Shown: positions 27,027 through 35,828 of the stretch, piece after piece | How the letters are laid out: the number at the start of each line of letters is the position of its first letter | Position numbering within the stretch: position 1 is the first letter of the stretch | Assembly (NCBI RefSeq): GCF_001612665.1 | Contig: NZ_BDAX01000012.1 | Span: 62,001-126,000, forward strand | Length of the DNA stretch: 64,000 bases | Source: Nocardia alba NBRC 108234 | GTDB lineage: Bacteria; Actinomycetota; Actinomycetes; Mycobacteriales; Mycobacteriaceae | Direction: 5' to 3' | The notes under the pieces: model-generated | Told to the model about the DNA's origin: nothing | What the model saw: only the letters and a program-made list of their open reading frames with translations | Databases searched by the model: none | Translations under genes and position numbers: made by a program

Positions 27027-27518
27027 TTACTGGATGACCTGGGTGATGTCGCCGGGCTTCAGGTAGTCGAAGAAGCGGTGGGCGCCGTCTTCGGTCATTC
27101 GCACACAACCGTGTGACTTGGAATCGACCGGGCCGACGTGAAATGCCATGTCGCCGTTGAAGAATGTCGCCCAGCGCATCGGCGCGTTGTGCATGGTGCT
27201 CCAGTGGAATTCCCGTTTGAAGGAAATCTTGGTCACCGCCGGCGGCGTTTCGTAACCGTTCATACCGTGCGAAATGGGCGTCGGCCCGAAGATGACGCGG
27301 CCGTTGTCGACCAGCCACGCCTCGTTCGTCGACAGCCGCAAGCAGGCCTTCGCCTCCACCACCGGGCACGGCGACGCGGTCGGCACGATAGCGGGAACAC
27401 CGGGAATATCAGGGCCACCGGGGAAAAGCGGTTCGGCCATCGCCGGTGCCACGGTGCCGATACCGACTGCGACAACCGCCGCGATCTTGGCCGCCCAACC
27501 GAAAAAGTGCTTGCTCAT
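27027..27518 (-). CDS. Secreted L,D-transpeptidase (YkuD domain)
   Basis: A 163-residue exported enzyme that forms 3-3 peptide cross-links in peptidoglycan or attaches proteins. Signal peptide to about residue 27 (APAMA/EP). The YkuD catalytic motif HVGPVDSKSHGCVRM near the C-terminus contains the catalytic Cys and the His. ATG 27518 follows an AGAGAGG site. It is shorter than LdtMt2-type enzymes and lacks the Ig-like domain. Confidence 0.88.
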   Translation of the reverse strand: MSKHFFGWAAKIAAVVAVGIGTVAPAMAEPLFPGGPDIPGVPAIVPTASPCPVVEAKACLRLSTNEAWLVDNGRVIFGPTPISHGMNGYETPPAVTKISFKREFHWSTMHNAPMRWATFFNGDMAFHVGPVDSKSHGCVRMTEDGAHRFFDYLKPGDITQVIQ

Positions 27519-27771
27519 CGAGTCCGCTACCTCTCTGTCCACCTCCCCGCGACTTCTGCCGAACGTTCGGCGGTCGCAGCGAGATGCCGGGCTTACGGTC
27601 AGGAGAAAGTCAGCTCATGGGCGTGCCCGGCGAGTTACCCACGTACTCACGAGATCAGGTGAAGCGACTAACAACCGATACAGAGCTACACGGATCATCC
27701 TGGACCACCCCCGATTCACCAAATCACCCGCCGCGACTTGGCCGAAAAGATACCCCCGCACCCCAACAACA

Positions 27772-27795
27772 CCCACCCACACAAACCCAACCCCC
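27772..27795 (-). other. Potential G-quadruplex tract (minus strand)
   Basis: On the minus strand this reads GGGGG-TT-GGG-TTTGTGT-GGG-T-GGG, four G-runs with loops of 2, 7 and 1. It lies 150 bases beyond the lipoamide dehydrogenase stop on that strand, in a tract almost free of G on the plus strand. Confidence 0.5.
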
Positions 27796-27844
27796 ACATC
27801 CCGACCCCGAGGAGGGATCGCCGACGCAGTCGGCGGTCGCGCCC

Positions 27845-27911
27845 GTCCCGTCGATCAGGTGCCGTGGCGTAGGCGACGAAGGAGCAAGCCACGGTGCCTG
27901 ATCGACGGGAC
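27845..27911. repeat. Large inverted repeat (24-bp arms)
   Basis: Arms 27845-27868 and 27888-27911 pair at 22 of 24 positions around a 19-base loop. The two mismatches are adjacent (CA against TG). It starts 40 bases beyond the stop of lipoamide dehydrogenase and may serve as its transcript end, or be a REP-like element. Confidence 0.8.
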
Positions 27912-27951
27912 ATCAGGGGGCGCGACTCGAGCGCGCCAGCGCTCCGATAAC

Positions 27952-29355
27952 TCAGAAGTTGATCATGTGCCCCGCGAGGCCGTGGATCGCTTCCTGCAGT
28001 GCTTCGCTGAGTGTCGGGTGGGTGTGCACGTTGCGCGCGAGCTCGTTGACCGTGAGGTCCCACTTCTGGGCCAGGGTCAGCTCGGGCAGCAGCTCCGAGA
28101 CATCGGGGCCGATCAGATGGCCGCCGATGAGTTCGCCGTGGGTCTTGTCGGCGATCAGCTTCACGAAACCGGTCGGGTCGGCCAGGCCGTGCGCCTTGCC
28201 GTTGGCGGTGAACGGGAAGGTCGCGACCTTCACGTCATAGCCTTCGTCGCGGGCCTGCTGCTCGGTGAGACCGAAGCTGGCGACCTGCGGCTGGCAGAAG
28301 GTGGCGCGCGGCATCATCCGGTAGTCACCGAGGGTCAGTGTCTCGGCGCCGCCGATGGTCTCGGCCGCGACCACGCCCTGCGCCTCCGCCACGTGGGCGA
28401 GCTGCAGCTTGGCGGTGACGTCGCCGATGGCGTAGATGTGCGCCACGTTGGTGCGCATGTGGTCGTCGATGTCGATGGCGCCCCGGTCGGTGAGCGCGAC
28501 GCCGGTGGTCTCCAGGCCGTAGCCCTCGACTCGCGGTGCGAAACCGACGGCCTGCAGCACCTTGTCGACCGTGACGGTCTCGATCGCGCCGGACTTGTTG
28601 TCCTTGATCTGGACGGTGACCTTGGAGCCGTCGTCGTCGATCGACTGCACTGCCGCACCGGTGCTGATGGTGATGCCGAGCTTCTTGTACTGCTTGGTGA
28701 TCTCTTTGGAGACGTCGGCGTCCTCGTTGGGCAGCGCGCGATCGAGGAACTCCACGATCCGCACGTCGACGCCGTAGTTCTTGAGGACGTAGGCGAACTC
28801 CATGCCGATCGCGCCCGCGCCGACGATCAGGATCGAGCCGGGTAGGTCGCGGGTGAGGATCTGCTCCTCGTAGGTGACCACGTTCTCGGAGAGCTGGGTG
28901 CCCGGCAGCAGCTTGGTGGTGGTGCCGGTGGCGATGATGGCGTTGTCGAACGTGATCGTCTCGGCACCGCCCTTGGTGAGGGCGACGTCGAGCGAGTTCG
29001 GGCCGGTGAAGGTACCGAGGCCGTCGAATTCGTCGATCTTGTTCTTCTTCATCAGGAAGTGCACGCCCTTGACCCGACCGTCGGCCACGCTGCGGCTGCG
29101 ATCGAAGGCGGCACCGAAGTCGAAGCTGACCTCACCGGAGATGCCGAAGGTCTTGGCCTCCTTGTGGAAGATATGGGCCAGCTCGGCGTTGCGCAGCAGT
29201 GCCTTGGACGGGATGCAGCCCACGTTCAGGCACACGCCACCCCAGTATTTCTGCTCGACAATCGCTGTTCGCAGGCCGAGTTGAGCGGCACGGATCGCGG
29301 CGACATATCCGCCGGGACCAGCGCCGAGAACGACGACATCGTAGTGGGAAGTCAC
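27952..29355 (-). CDS. lpdC: Dihydrolipoyl dehydrogenase (E3)
   Basis: A 467-residue flavoprotein of the pyruvate/2-oxoacid dehydrogenase complexes; in mycobacteria it also serves peroxynitrite reductase. FAD motif [15 protein letters not shown], redox disulfide [13 protein letters not shown] (Cys42, Cys47), NAD motif [10 protein letters not shown], and C-terminal catalytic [13 protein letters not shown]. The GTG start at 29355 gives [14 protein letters not shown]. tuberculosis lpdC is encoded near ramB; here the RamB-like gene is 13 kb away. Confidence 0.96.
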   Translation of the reverse strand: MTSHYDVVVLGAGPGGYVAAIRAAQLGLRTAIVEQKYWGGVCLNVGCIPSKALLRNAELAHIFHKEAKTFGISGEVSFDFGAAFDRSRSVADGRVKGVHFLMKKNKIDEFDGLGTFTGPNSLDVALTKGGAETITFDNAIIATGTTTKLLPGTQLSENVVTYEEQILTRDLPGSILIVGAGAIGMEFAYVLKNYGVDVRIVEFLDRALPNEDADVSKEITKQYKKLGITISTGAAVQSIDDDGSKVTVQIKDNKSGAIETVTVDKVLQAVGFAPRVEGYGLETTGVALTDRGAIDIDDHMRTNVAHIYAIGDVTAKLQLAHVAEAQGVVAAETIGGAETLTLGDYRMMPRATFCQPQVASFGLTEQQARDEGYDVKVATFPFTANGKAHGLADPTGFVKLIADKTHGELIGGHLIGPDVSELLPELTLAQKWDLTVNELARNVHTHPTLSEALQEAIHGLAGHMINF

Positions 29356-29432
29356 GTCCCCGAGCCTAACTCTGTTTCGGAGAGTTCACCCACCCGTCCC
29401 CCACATAGGTGAGATGTCCGCGCGACCGGCCG

Positions 29433-29900
29433 CTACCCGGCGCCGGTCACTGTCACCGGGGTCGGGCCGAGCACCTTGCGCAGCGTCGCGGCCAAGGCCT
29501 CGAGTTCGTCGGGTTCGAGGTTCGCGCCGAACCGGCGTTCGATGTCGTCGAGATAGCGAGGGGCGGCCTCGCGGAAGCGCTGCCTGCCGAGATCGGTGAT
29601 GGCGACGAGCGCGGATCGGCCGTCGTCGGGGTTGGTGTCACGGCGCAGCAGGCCGTTCGATTCCAGTTCCGCGACAAGGCGACTCACCCTGGTGCGGCTC
29701 AGCACGACCTTCTCGCTGAGATCGCTCATCCGCATCGGTCCGGTGCCGTCGAGTTCGAGAAGCACGTCGTACCAGGTCAGTGGTAGTCCGGTGGCCCGGC
29801 GCAGCTCGGCGTCGAGCTCCGGGACGAGCGCGGCGTGCACCTGGAGCAAGGCGGCCCACGCCGCTATCGCCGGTCGACGGGACGGCTGTTCGTTCGGCAC
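29433..29900 (-). CDS. MarR-family regulator
   Basis: A 155-residue winged helix regulator with the MarR core MSDLSEKVVLSRTRVSRLV and LLRRDTNPDDGRSALVAIT (wing). Starts with GTG 29900. It is divergent from the rhodanese gene and probably represses it and itself through the inverted repeats in the 90-base gap. Ligand unknown; sulfur or disulfide stress is suggested by the neighbour. Confidence 0.88.
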   Translation of the reverse strand: MPNEQPSRRPAIAAWAALLQVHAALVPELDAELRRATGLPLTWYDVLLELDGTGPMRMSDLSEKVVLSRTRVSRLVAELESNGLLRRDTNPDDGRSALVAITDLGRQRFREAAPRYLDDIERRFGANLEPDELEALAATLRKVLGPTPVTVTGAG

Positions 29901-29922
29901 CGTCCCAGCTTAGCCACTTGCG

Positions 29923-29958
29923 TGCGTGCGCACACAACTAGTAGCGTGTGCACGCACA
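29923..29958. promoter_or_regulatory. MarR-type operators between regulator and rhodanese genes
   Basis: Two related inverted repeats occur about 23 bp centre to centre: TGCGTGCGCACACA (29923-29936) and TGTGC-AC-GCACA (29947-29958). Spacing and position between divergent genes suit two MarR dimers on one DNA face region. Confidence 0.55.
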
Positions 29959-29990
29959 TAAATTCTCCCGAACTACCGGAGGGAACTCCC

Positions 29991-30320
29991 ATGACCACAC
30001 TCATCACCCGCGACGAACTGGCGCGAGGCATCGCGGCCGGGACCGTGATCGTGCTCGACGCACTCGGCCCCGAGTACTACGCCAAGGCCCATCTGCCCGG
30101 CGCGCTCAACCTCGTCGAAAACGACGTCGACACCGTCGCGCCAACCCTGCTCCCCGACCGCGACGCGGCCATCGTCACCTACTGCTCGAATCCCGCGTGC
30201 GGGAACAGCCAGGCCGTGGCGAGCAAGCTGGAAGCGCTGGGCTACACCAACGTGCGCAAGTACCGCGAGGGCATCCAGGACTGGTCCGACGCGGGACTGA
30301 CCATCGAAACCTCGGCCTGA
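29991..30320 (+). CDS. Single-domain rhodanese-like protein
   Basis: A 109-residue rhodanese domain. The active-site loop is TYCSNPACGNSQAVA, with the first cysteine (about Cys64) as the expected sulfur carrier. The N-terminus MTTLITRDELARGI is typical. ATG 29991 follows GGAGGG; the longer frame from 29835 overlaps the MarR gene. The likely role is sulfur transfer or detoxification; no partner enzyme is adjacent. Confidence 0.88.
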   Translation: MTTLITRDELARGIAAGTVIVLDALGPEYYAKAHLPGALNLVENDVDTVAPTLLPDRDAAIVTYCSNPACGNSQAVASKLEALGYTNVRKYREGIQDWSDAGLTIETSA

Positions 30321-30323
30321 GGT

Positions 30324-30350
30324 CGATGCCGGTCCGGCCACTCGGCATCG
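30324..30350 (+). terminator. Weak hairpin after the rhodanese gene
   Basis: CGATGCCG (30324-30331) pairs with CGGCATCG (30343-30350) around an 11-base loop, directly after the rhodanese stop. There is no T-run, so termination is only possible. Confidence 0.35.
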
Positions 30351-30368
30351 CGCCGCCGCGGCCGGGCC

Positions 30369-31436
30369 GTGGCTCGACAGCCCAGTACTGTCGAGGTGGT
30401 GAGCGGTGCGGTGTCGGTGGACGGGATCGGTGGTGCGCTCCACGGCACCGCGTCTACCCATCTGGTCCGGCTGCTCGTGCGGGCCGCGCGGGCGGCGGGC
30501 GCGGACGAGGACCAGCTCACCCGGGTTCCCGGCACCGACGAGGTGGTCCTCGGTGGTGAGCTCAACCGGATCCCGATGAGTTCGTTGTTGCGGCTGTGGG
30601 AGTTGATCGCGCAGGCGCGACCCGGCGCCGGGTCGGGGGCGGCGATCGCCGCCGCCGCGCCGCTCGGCTCGCTGAACACGTGGGACTACCTGGTGACCAC
30701 CGGTGCGACACTGGCCGATTCGCTGCGCGCCGCCCAGCCCTATCACCGCCTGGTCACCGCGGCCACCGAGGGATTCGACCTGTCCGGCGACGGTGGGCTC
30801 ACCATCGGCTACCGCACCTCGGCGGGCGATCCTGCGGTGGCTGCGGTGGTCAACGAGTACGTCCTCGCCTACTATCTGCGTCGCGCTCGCGAGGCGGTCG
30901 GCCGACCACTCGTGCCGACCAAGGTCAGTTTCGGCCACTCCGCACCGCCCGACCACACCGGCCTGATCGACGTATTCGGCACCGCCGACATCGAATTCGA
31001 CGCCGAGGCGGACGCGATCACCTTTCACGCCGACGACGCCACCGCACCGCTCGCCCGCGCCGACCCGATGCTGGCCGACCTGATCCGCAGCCATGCCGAC
31101 CTGGTCCTGGCCTCCGCTCGACCGATCACCGACCCCCTCGACGCCTTCCGCATCGCGCTCGGAACGGCTATGGACGCGGGCGACCCCGCCCTGCCCCGCG
31201 TGGCGAAAAGCCTTGCCATGAGCGAGCGAACCTTGCAACGCCACCTGGCCGAGCACGGCACCTCGTGGCGCGAGGAACTCGACTCGATCCGCTACGAACG
31301 CGCGAAAGCCCTTCTCGAACAGGGTCACAGCACCTCGACCGTCGCCCACCACCTGGCCTTCACCGACGACCGCGCCCTGCGCAAGGCCTTCCGCCGCTGG
31401 ACCGGCGGCACACCGACCTCCGCGCGCCGACGCTGA
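30369..31436 (+). CDS. AraC-family regulator (OruR/arabinose-binding-like N-domain)
   Basis: About 355 residues. The N-terminal domain resembles the AraC-type sensor of OruR-like proteins (residues 25-200), and the C-terminal HTH18 domain includes LAMSERTLQRHLAEHGTSW and LAFTDDRALRKAFRRWTG. The start is uncertain: GTG 30369 overlaps a perfect inverted repeat, so a GTG near 30399-30402 may be the true start. The target genes are unknown; the downstream quinone reductase is 260 bases away. Confidence 0.82.
   Translation: MARQPSTVEVVSGAVSVDGIGGALHGTASTHLVRLLVRAARAAGADEDQLTRVPGTDEVVLGGELNRIPMSSLLRLWELIAQARPGAGSGAAIAAAAPLGSLNTWDYLVTTGATLADSLRAAQPYHRLVTAATEGFDLSGDGGLTIGYRTSAGDPAVAAVVNEYVLAYYLRRAREAVGRPLVPTKVSFGHSAPPDHTGLIDVFGTADIEFDAEADAITFHADDATAPLARADPMLADLIRSHADLVLASARPITDPLDAFRIALGTAMDAGDPALPRVAKSLAMSERTLQRHLAEHGTSWREELDSIRYERAKALLEQGHSTSTVAHHLAFTDDRALRKAFRRWTGGTPTSARRR
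30373..30395. promoter_or_regulatory. Inverted repeat at the AraC-family gene start
   Basis: CTCGACAG (30373-30380), a 7-base spacer, then CTGTCGAG (30388-30395). Perfect 8-bp arms. If the gene starts downstream, this could be an operator. Confidence 0.4.
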
Positions 31437-31696
31437 ACCCTCGCGACGCTCGATCCGAACCGCCGGTCCCGTCCCACCCACAGCTGCGGTCGGATCACCG
31501 AAACGACCTGGTGCGGCAGGCGATCCCACAGAGCCGGCTGCCCGCACCGCCGGGCACCACACCGAACGAACTCGGCTGAGCGTGTCGTGAATGGACCGGG
31601 CAGTGACGTCCGCGGACCTTCGGCTGGGAACCTGACCGCAATACCGTGATCATCACCGGCTGAAAACACTGGATGACCTGGAAAGAAGGCTCGATC

Positions 31697-32716
31697 ATGA
31701 CCAGCACCGCGCTGCCGACGCACACCCGTGAGATCCACCTGGCCGCCCGCCCCGACGGCGCTCCGGTCGCTACCGATTTCGCCCTGGTCGAGCGGAGACT
31801 GCCCGAGCTCGCCGATGGGCAGATCCTGGTGCGCAACACCTGGATGTCGGTCGACCCGTACATGCGCGGACGGATGGACGACAAGGAGTCCTACATGCCG
31901 GCTTTCGAACTCGATGCGGCACTGGATGGTTCGGCGGTCGGCGAGGTGATCGCGTCCCGCTCGGCGGATATCACGGTCGGCGCGACCGTCTCGCACTTCG
32001 CCGGCTGGCGCGAACACGCGATCGTCGACGCGGCCACCGTTACGCCGATCGACCCGGAACTGGCTGCCCCGCAGCACTTCCTGAGCGTCATCGGCACCAC
32101 CGGGCTCACGGCCTACGCGGCGCTCACCGATATCGCCCCGGTGCGCCCCGGTGACACGGTGTTCGTCTCGGCCGCCGCCGGTGCGGTCGGCAGCGTGGCG
32201 GGCCAGATCGCCAAGGCGCTCGGCGCGAAGCGGGTGGTCGGCTCAGCGGGCGGGCCCGCGAAGACGCGAAAGCTGCTCGACGAATTCGGCTTCGACGCCG
32301 CGATCGACTACCGCGTCGGTGACCTCGCCGGGCAATTGAAGGCCGCCGCGCCCGACGGCGTCGACGTCTACCTCGACAGTGTCGGCGGCGAACACCTGAA
32401 GATCGCCATCGAAGCGCTCAATCAGCACGGGCGCGTCGCCCTGGTCGGCGCGATCAGTGGCTACAACGGCGCGACCACCCAGCAGGCACCCGACCTCTAT
32501 CTCGCCGCGACGAAAGAGGCCACCTTGCGCGGCATGCTGGTAACCAGCTACTTCCCGCTGTTCGGCGAGTACATCGGCAAGGCGGTGGGCTGGCTGGCCG
32601 AGGGCACCCTGCGCACGACCGAGACCGTCTACGACGGACTGGACCAGGCTCCCGCCGCCTTCTTCGGAGTCCTCACCGGCGCCAACACCGGCAAGATGCT
32701 GGTGCGTCTGGGCTGA
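31697..32716 (+). CDS. NADPH-dependent MDR oxidoreductase (CurA/PTGR-like)
   Basis: A 339-residue zinc-free medium-chain reductase of the leukotriene B4 dehydrogenase/prostaglandin reductase group, which reduces the double bond of enones and enals. Signature WMSVDPYMRGRM near the N-terminus and nucleotide motif VSAAAGAVGSVAGQIAKALGA mid-protein; LDSVGGEHL follows. ATG 31697 has AAGAAGG upstream, better than 31673. Stands alone. Confidence 0.88.
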   Translation: MTSTALPTHTREIHLAARPDGAPVATDFALVERRLPELADGQILVRNTWMSVDPYMRGRMDDKESYMPAFELDAALDGSAVGEVIASRSADITVGATVSHFAGWREHAIVDAATVTPIDPELAAPQHFLSVIGTTGLTAYAALTDIAPVRPGDTVFVSAAAGAVGSVAGQIAKALGAKRVVGSAGGPAKTRKLLDEFGFDAAIDYRVGDLAGQLKAAAPDGVDVYLDSVGGEHLKIAIEALNQHGRVALVGAISGYNGATTQQAPDLYLAATKEATLRGMLVTSYFPLFGEYIGKAVGWLAEGTLRTTETVYDGLDQAPAAFFGVLTGANTGKMLVRLG

Positions 32717-32759
32717 GCGTTCCCGCACTGGGCACCGGGCCGCCGCTCGGCCGGGGCGG

Positions 32760-33740
32760 TCAGTCGCGCCAGACCTGGCCTGCGACCCTGGCGAAATTGC
32801 CGCCGAAGATCGCGGCGCGTTCGGCGGCGTGGAATCCCCGGTCGGCCAGGAGCTGGTCCAGACCGGGGGCACCGGCTTCGCCGAGCAGATCCTCCGGCGG
32901 AACCCACTGCAGCGGACCCCATTTCGTATACGACTCCGAGAACGCGCCGGGATTGTCACGGATCTCGTCGTTGAACTCCTGGCCGTCGAAGGAGTAGTCG
33001 GAGCCGACGCCGAGGTGGTCGATACCGACCAGGTCGACGCCGTAGCGGATATGGTCCGCCATCGCGGCCAGCCGGGCGGCGTGGTCGCCGGGAGCGTTGT
33101 GGCCGAGAAAGATTCCTACGCCGTTGATGCCGATCACGCCACCGGTCTGCGCGCAGGCCAACGCTTGGTCGTCGGTGATATTGCGTGGATGGTCCCACAG
33201 GGCGGCGAAATTGGAGTGGCTGTAGATCATCGGGACGGCGGTACAGGTGGCGATGTCGAGGCCCGTGCGGCGTGAGCAATGCGATCCGTCGGCGAACATC
33301 CCGACCTCGTTGAGCTTGCGCACCAAGTCCTTTCCGTAGCCGGTGAGGCCGGTGTCCTCGGTGTCGAGGCAGCCGCAACCCGCCGCGTTGGCATGGTTGT
33401 AGGAGGGCAACAGCGAGCGCACGCCGAGGCCGTAGAACAGTTCGACATTGTCGAGATCGCCGTCGAGCGGACCCGAGTCCTCCAGGTCGAAGGCCAGCGA
33501 GATCACCTCGGGCGCACCGATATCGGCTACCCGATCGACCAGCCGGAATCGCGGGTCACCCTCGGCCTGGCCCCGGAACTGCCCCAGCAGGGCCAGCGAA
33601 TCCGCCTTCGTCTGCGCCGAGTACCCGACATTGATCGACAGGTACGAGCCGAGCGGATACCGGGCGAGTTCGGTGATCCGCGCAGTGTGGTGCAACGGCA
33701 GACAGCAATGCTGTTCCCACAGAAAAGGCGCCACGTTCAC
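32760..33740 (-). CDS. M19-family (renal dipeptidase-like) metallopeptidase
   Basis: A 326-residue protein with M19 marks MFADGSHCSRRTGLD, IYSHSNFAALWDHPRNITD and HLGVGSDYSFDG, which carry the late metal histidines. The expected N-terminal HxD metal pair is replaced by FLWEQHCCLPLHH, and the bridging glutamate region reads LAFDLEDSGPL. No signal peptide is visible, so a cytosolic location is likely. Dipeptidase activity is plausible but altered ligands leave it open. The ATG 33740 start leaves 130 bases to the next divergent gene. Confidence 0.78.
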   Translation of the reverse strand: MNVAPFLWEQHCCLPLHHTARITELARYPLGSYLSINVGYSAQTKADSLALLGQFRGQAEGDPRFRLVDRVADIGAPEVISLAFDLEDSGPLDGDLDNVELFYGLGVRSLLPSYNHANAAGCGCLDTEDTGLTGYGKDLVRKLNEVGMFADGSHCSRRTGLDIATCTAVPMIYSHSNFAALWDHPRNITDDQALACAQTGGVIGINGVGIFLGHNAPGDHAARLAAMADHIRYGVDLVGIDHLGVGSDYSFDGQEFNDEIRDNPGAFSESYTKWGPLQWVPPEDLLGEAGAPGLDQLLADRGFHAAERAAIFGGNFARVAGQVWRD

Positions 33741-33870
33741 CTCCGGTCATAGTCGCTGACCTGCGATCCTACGTTTCGCGACACGGCCGTCGGGTCGGCG
33801 CGCTAACGCGGTGGCTGATCGGGCCGATGAGTCAGTACCTTCCTCCCCCCTGCCCCGAAGGCGGTGCGAC

Positions 33871-34401
33871 GTGCGTCGCTTCCTCATCTCGCTCACCACG
33901 ATCGCGGCCTGTGCCGGCCTGTGGACAGTTCCGGCCACGGCCGCCCCGTCCTCCTGCGAACTCGGATGGGGTTCGGCCGACCGGTCGAGTTCGGGCTATT
34001 CGACGGCCACCGTCGGCGATGTCCGCGCGGGCCGCCACGACTGCTTCGATCGCGTGGTCATCGATCTGTCCGGCCCGGTCGCCGGTTACCGCGTCGGCTA
34101 CGTCGACACGGTCACCATGGACGGCTCCGGCGCGGCCGTCCCGCTGCGCGGCGGCGGCGCCCTCCAGGTGATGGTGCAGGCGCCCGCCTACGACGGCGCG
34201 GGCAACAGCACCTACCACCCGGCCGATCGCGCCGAACTCGTCGACCTGCGCGGCTACCCGACGCTGCGTCAGGTCGCCTGGGCCGGATCGTTCGAGGGCC
34301 AGTCCACGATCGGTCTCGGCGTACGGGCCCGCCTGCCGTTTCGCGTCACCACCTTCGACTCCCCCGCCCGGGTGGTGATCGACGTCGCCCACTCCTGGTG
34401 A
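33871..34401 (+). CDS. Secreted AMIN-like domain protein
   Basis: A 176-residue exported protein. The GTG at 33871 gives VRRFLISLTTIAACAGLWTV, a clean signal peptide ending near ATA/APSS; the frame from 33811 is a less likely longer start. The mature part is a beta-rich domain with VGDVRAGRHDCFDRVVIDL and the C-terminal RVVIDVAHSW typical of AMIN-like proteins of actinobacteria. Such domains can bind cell-wall glycans; function unknown here. Two cysteines may form a disulfide. Confidence 0.78.
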   Translation: MRRFLISLTTIAACAGLWTVPATAAPSSCELGWGSADRSSSGYSTATVGDVRAGRHDCFDRVVIDLSGPVAGYRVGYVDTVTMDGSGAAVPLRGGGALQVMVQAPAYDGAGNSTYHPADRAELVDLRGYPTLRQVAWAGSFEGQSTIGLGVRARLPFRVTTFDSPARVVIDVAHSW

Positions 34402-34405
34402 CGCC

Positions 34406-35149
34406 TCACCAACCCCGGCGCCGCGGACGCGAGCCGACCAACTCACCGTCCCCGGCGCTCTCGCGGGTGCGGTAGACGATGTAGGGCCGGAACAGGTAGC
34501 CGAACGGCGCGCTGAACGCGTGTACGAGCCGGGTGAACGGCCAGATCGCGAACAGGATCAGCGCGATCGTCACGTGGATGTGGAACGACAGGGGCGCCTG
34601 CGCCATCAGGTCACCCCGGGGTTGCAGGATCCAGATCGAGCGAAACCACGGGGCGACGGTCTCGCGATAGTTGTGCTCGGGACCGACGGCGCCGGAACCG
34701 AGCAGCGTGGTCGCCAGACCGGTGACCAGGGCCGCGATCAGCACCAGGTACATGACCTTGTCGTTGAACGTGGTGGCGCTGAACACCGGACCGTTGACCC
34801 GCCGCCGGTAGACCAGCAGCACGATGCCGGTGAGCGTCGCCAGGCCCGCGATGGAACCGAGCGCGATCGCCTGGATGTGATAGACGTGCTGACTCACGCC
34901 GATCGCGTCCGTCCACGATTCGGGAATCACCAGCCCGATGATGTGCCCGACGATCACCACCAGCATGCCGAAGTGGAACATCGGGCTGCCGATTCGCAGC
35001 AACCTGCTCTCGTAGAGCTGCGAGGAGCGGGTGGTCCAGCCGAACTTGTCGTAGCGGTAGCGCCACCAGGTGCCGACGATCATCATCGCCAAGCTCACAT
35101 ACGGAACGATGTCCCAGTAGATCTCGCCGGCGGAGACGGAATCTGCCAT
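34406..35149 (-). CDS. narI: Respiratory nitrate reductase gamma subunit NarI
   Basis: A 247-residue membrane cytochrome b that anchors the nitrate reductase and oxidises menaquinol. Five membrane segments with heme-ligating histidines in MFHFGMLVVIVGHIIGL and FHIHVTIALILF. Last gene of the operon; 1 base from the narJ stop. Typical length. Confidence 0.95.
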   Translation of the reverse strand: MADSVSAGEIYWDIVPYVSLAMMIVGTWWRYRYDKFGWTTRSSQLYESRLLRIGSPMFHFGMLVVIVGHIIGLVIPESWTDAIGVSQHVYHIQAIALGSIAGLATLTGIVLLVYRRRVNGPVFSATTFNDKVMYLVLIAALVTGLATTLLGSGAVGPEHNYRETVAPWFRSIWILQPRGDLMAQAPLSFHIHVTIALILFAIWPFTRLVHAFSAPFGYLFRPYIVYRTRESAGDGELVGSRPRRRGW

Positions 35150-35150
35150 G

Positions 35151-35828
35151 TCACCGAGGTCCTTTCGCTACGGCGGGAGCCGCGGTGCGCCGTGGCGGCA
35201 CGGTGAGGGTGAACGGCGCGAGGCCGACCGATTCGGCCGGCGGTCCGGCCTGCACGAGATGCCGCGCCCGGCCGAGTTCGAGCTCGGAGGCGGCGGGCAG
35301 GGTGTCGGCGACCGCGGCCAGCACCGGCGCGTACGGCGACCCGTCGTCGGTCAGCGCCAGCCGGATCGCGTCGATCGCCCTGCGATGCGCGGCCAGCAGC
35401 GCGGCCCCGGTCACCGGGTCGACGGTGGCGGCGAACTCGAGCACCACGGTGAGGTGGTCGGGCATCTCACCGACCGGCGGACGCATGCCCGCCGCCCGGT
35501 AGGCGTCGTTGAACGCCAGCATCGCCATGCCCCGATTACGGGTATCGCCATCGGTCCAGTAGGTGAGCAGCAGCGTCGACTGCCTGCGCATGTCGAAGGT
35601 GTCGACATAGGCCTGCGCCGCCACGGTTTCCGGCGTGCAGCGCAGCATCGCCGACACGGTCCGCAACGGCGCCGCCTGCTCGGACGGCAGGTGCGCGCAC
35701 AACTGGTCGACGAGGTCGAGCCGAGCGCGCACGTCGTGGTCGGGGTAGGCGAGCAGCAGTGAGGCGGCCTGCCAGACGATGCGGTGCCGATCGAAACGGC
35801 GGGCCGACCGACCGAACGGTGACCTCAT
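35151..35828 (-). CDS. narJ: Nitrate reductase delta chain (assembly chaperone) NarJ
   Basis: A 225-residue cytosolic chaperone that helps insert molybdenum cofactor and iron-sulfur centre into NarG. TorD-like fold with AASLLLAYPD, YVDTFDMRRQSTLLLTYWTDGDTRNRGMAM (in parts: TFDMRRQSTLLLTYW). Start overlaps the narH stop (ATGA). Confidence 0.93.
   Translation of the reverse strand: MRSPFGRSARRFDRHRIVWQAASLLLAYPDHDVRARLDLVDQLCAHLPSEQAAPLRTVSAMLRCTPETVAAQAYVDTFDMRRQSTLLLTYWTDGDTRNRGMAMLAFNDAYRAAGMRPPVGEMPDHLTVVLEFAATVDPVTGAALLAAHRRAIDAIRLALTDDGSPYAPVLAAVADTLPAASELELGRARHLVQAGPPAESVGLAPFTLTVPPRRTAAPAVAKGPR

Larger units (their letters stand above)
27543..27951. other. Intergenic region with stem-loops and a G4-prone tract
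   Basis: 409 bases without a gene between the L,D-transpeptidase and lipoamide dehydrogenase genes. It holds a 14-bp palindrome at 27558-27571, a C/A-rich tract at 27768-27803, a 7-bp stem at 27819-27835 and a large inverted repeat at 27845-27911. Short open frames here lack coding bias. Confidence 0.7.

Noticed and set aside
27558..27571. LexA/SOS box upstream of the L,D-transpeptidase
   Set aside because: GAAC and GTTC are adjacent; the actinobacterial box needs a 4-base gap.
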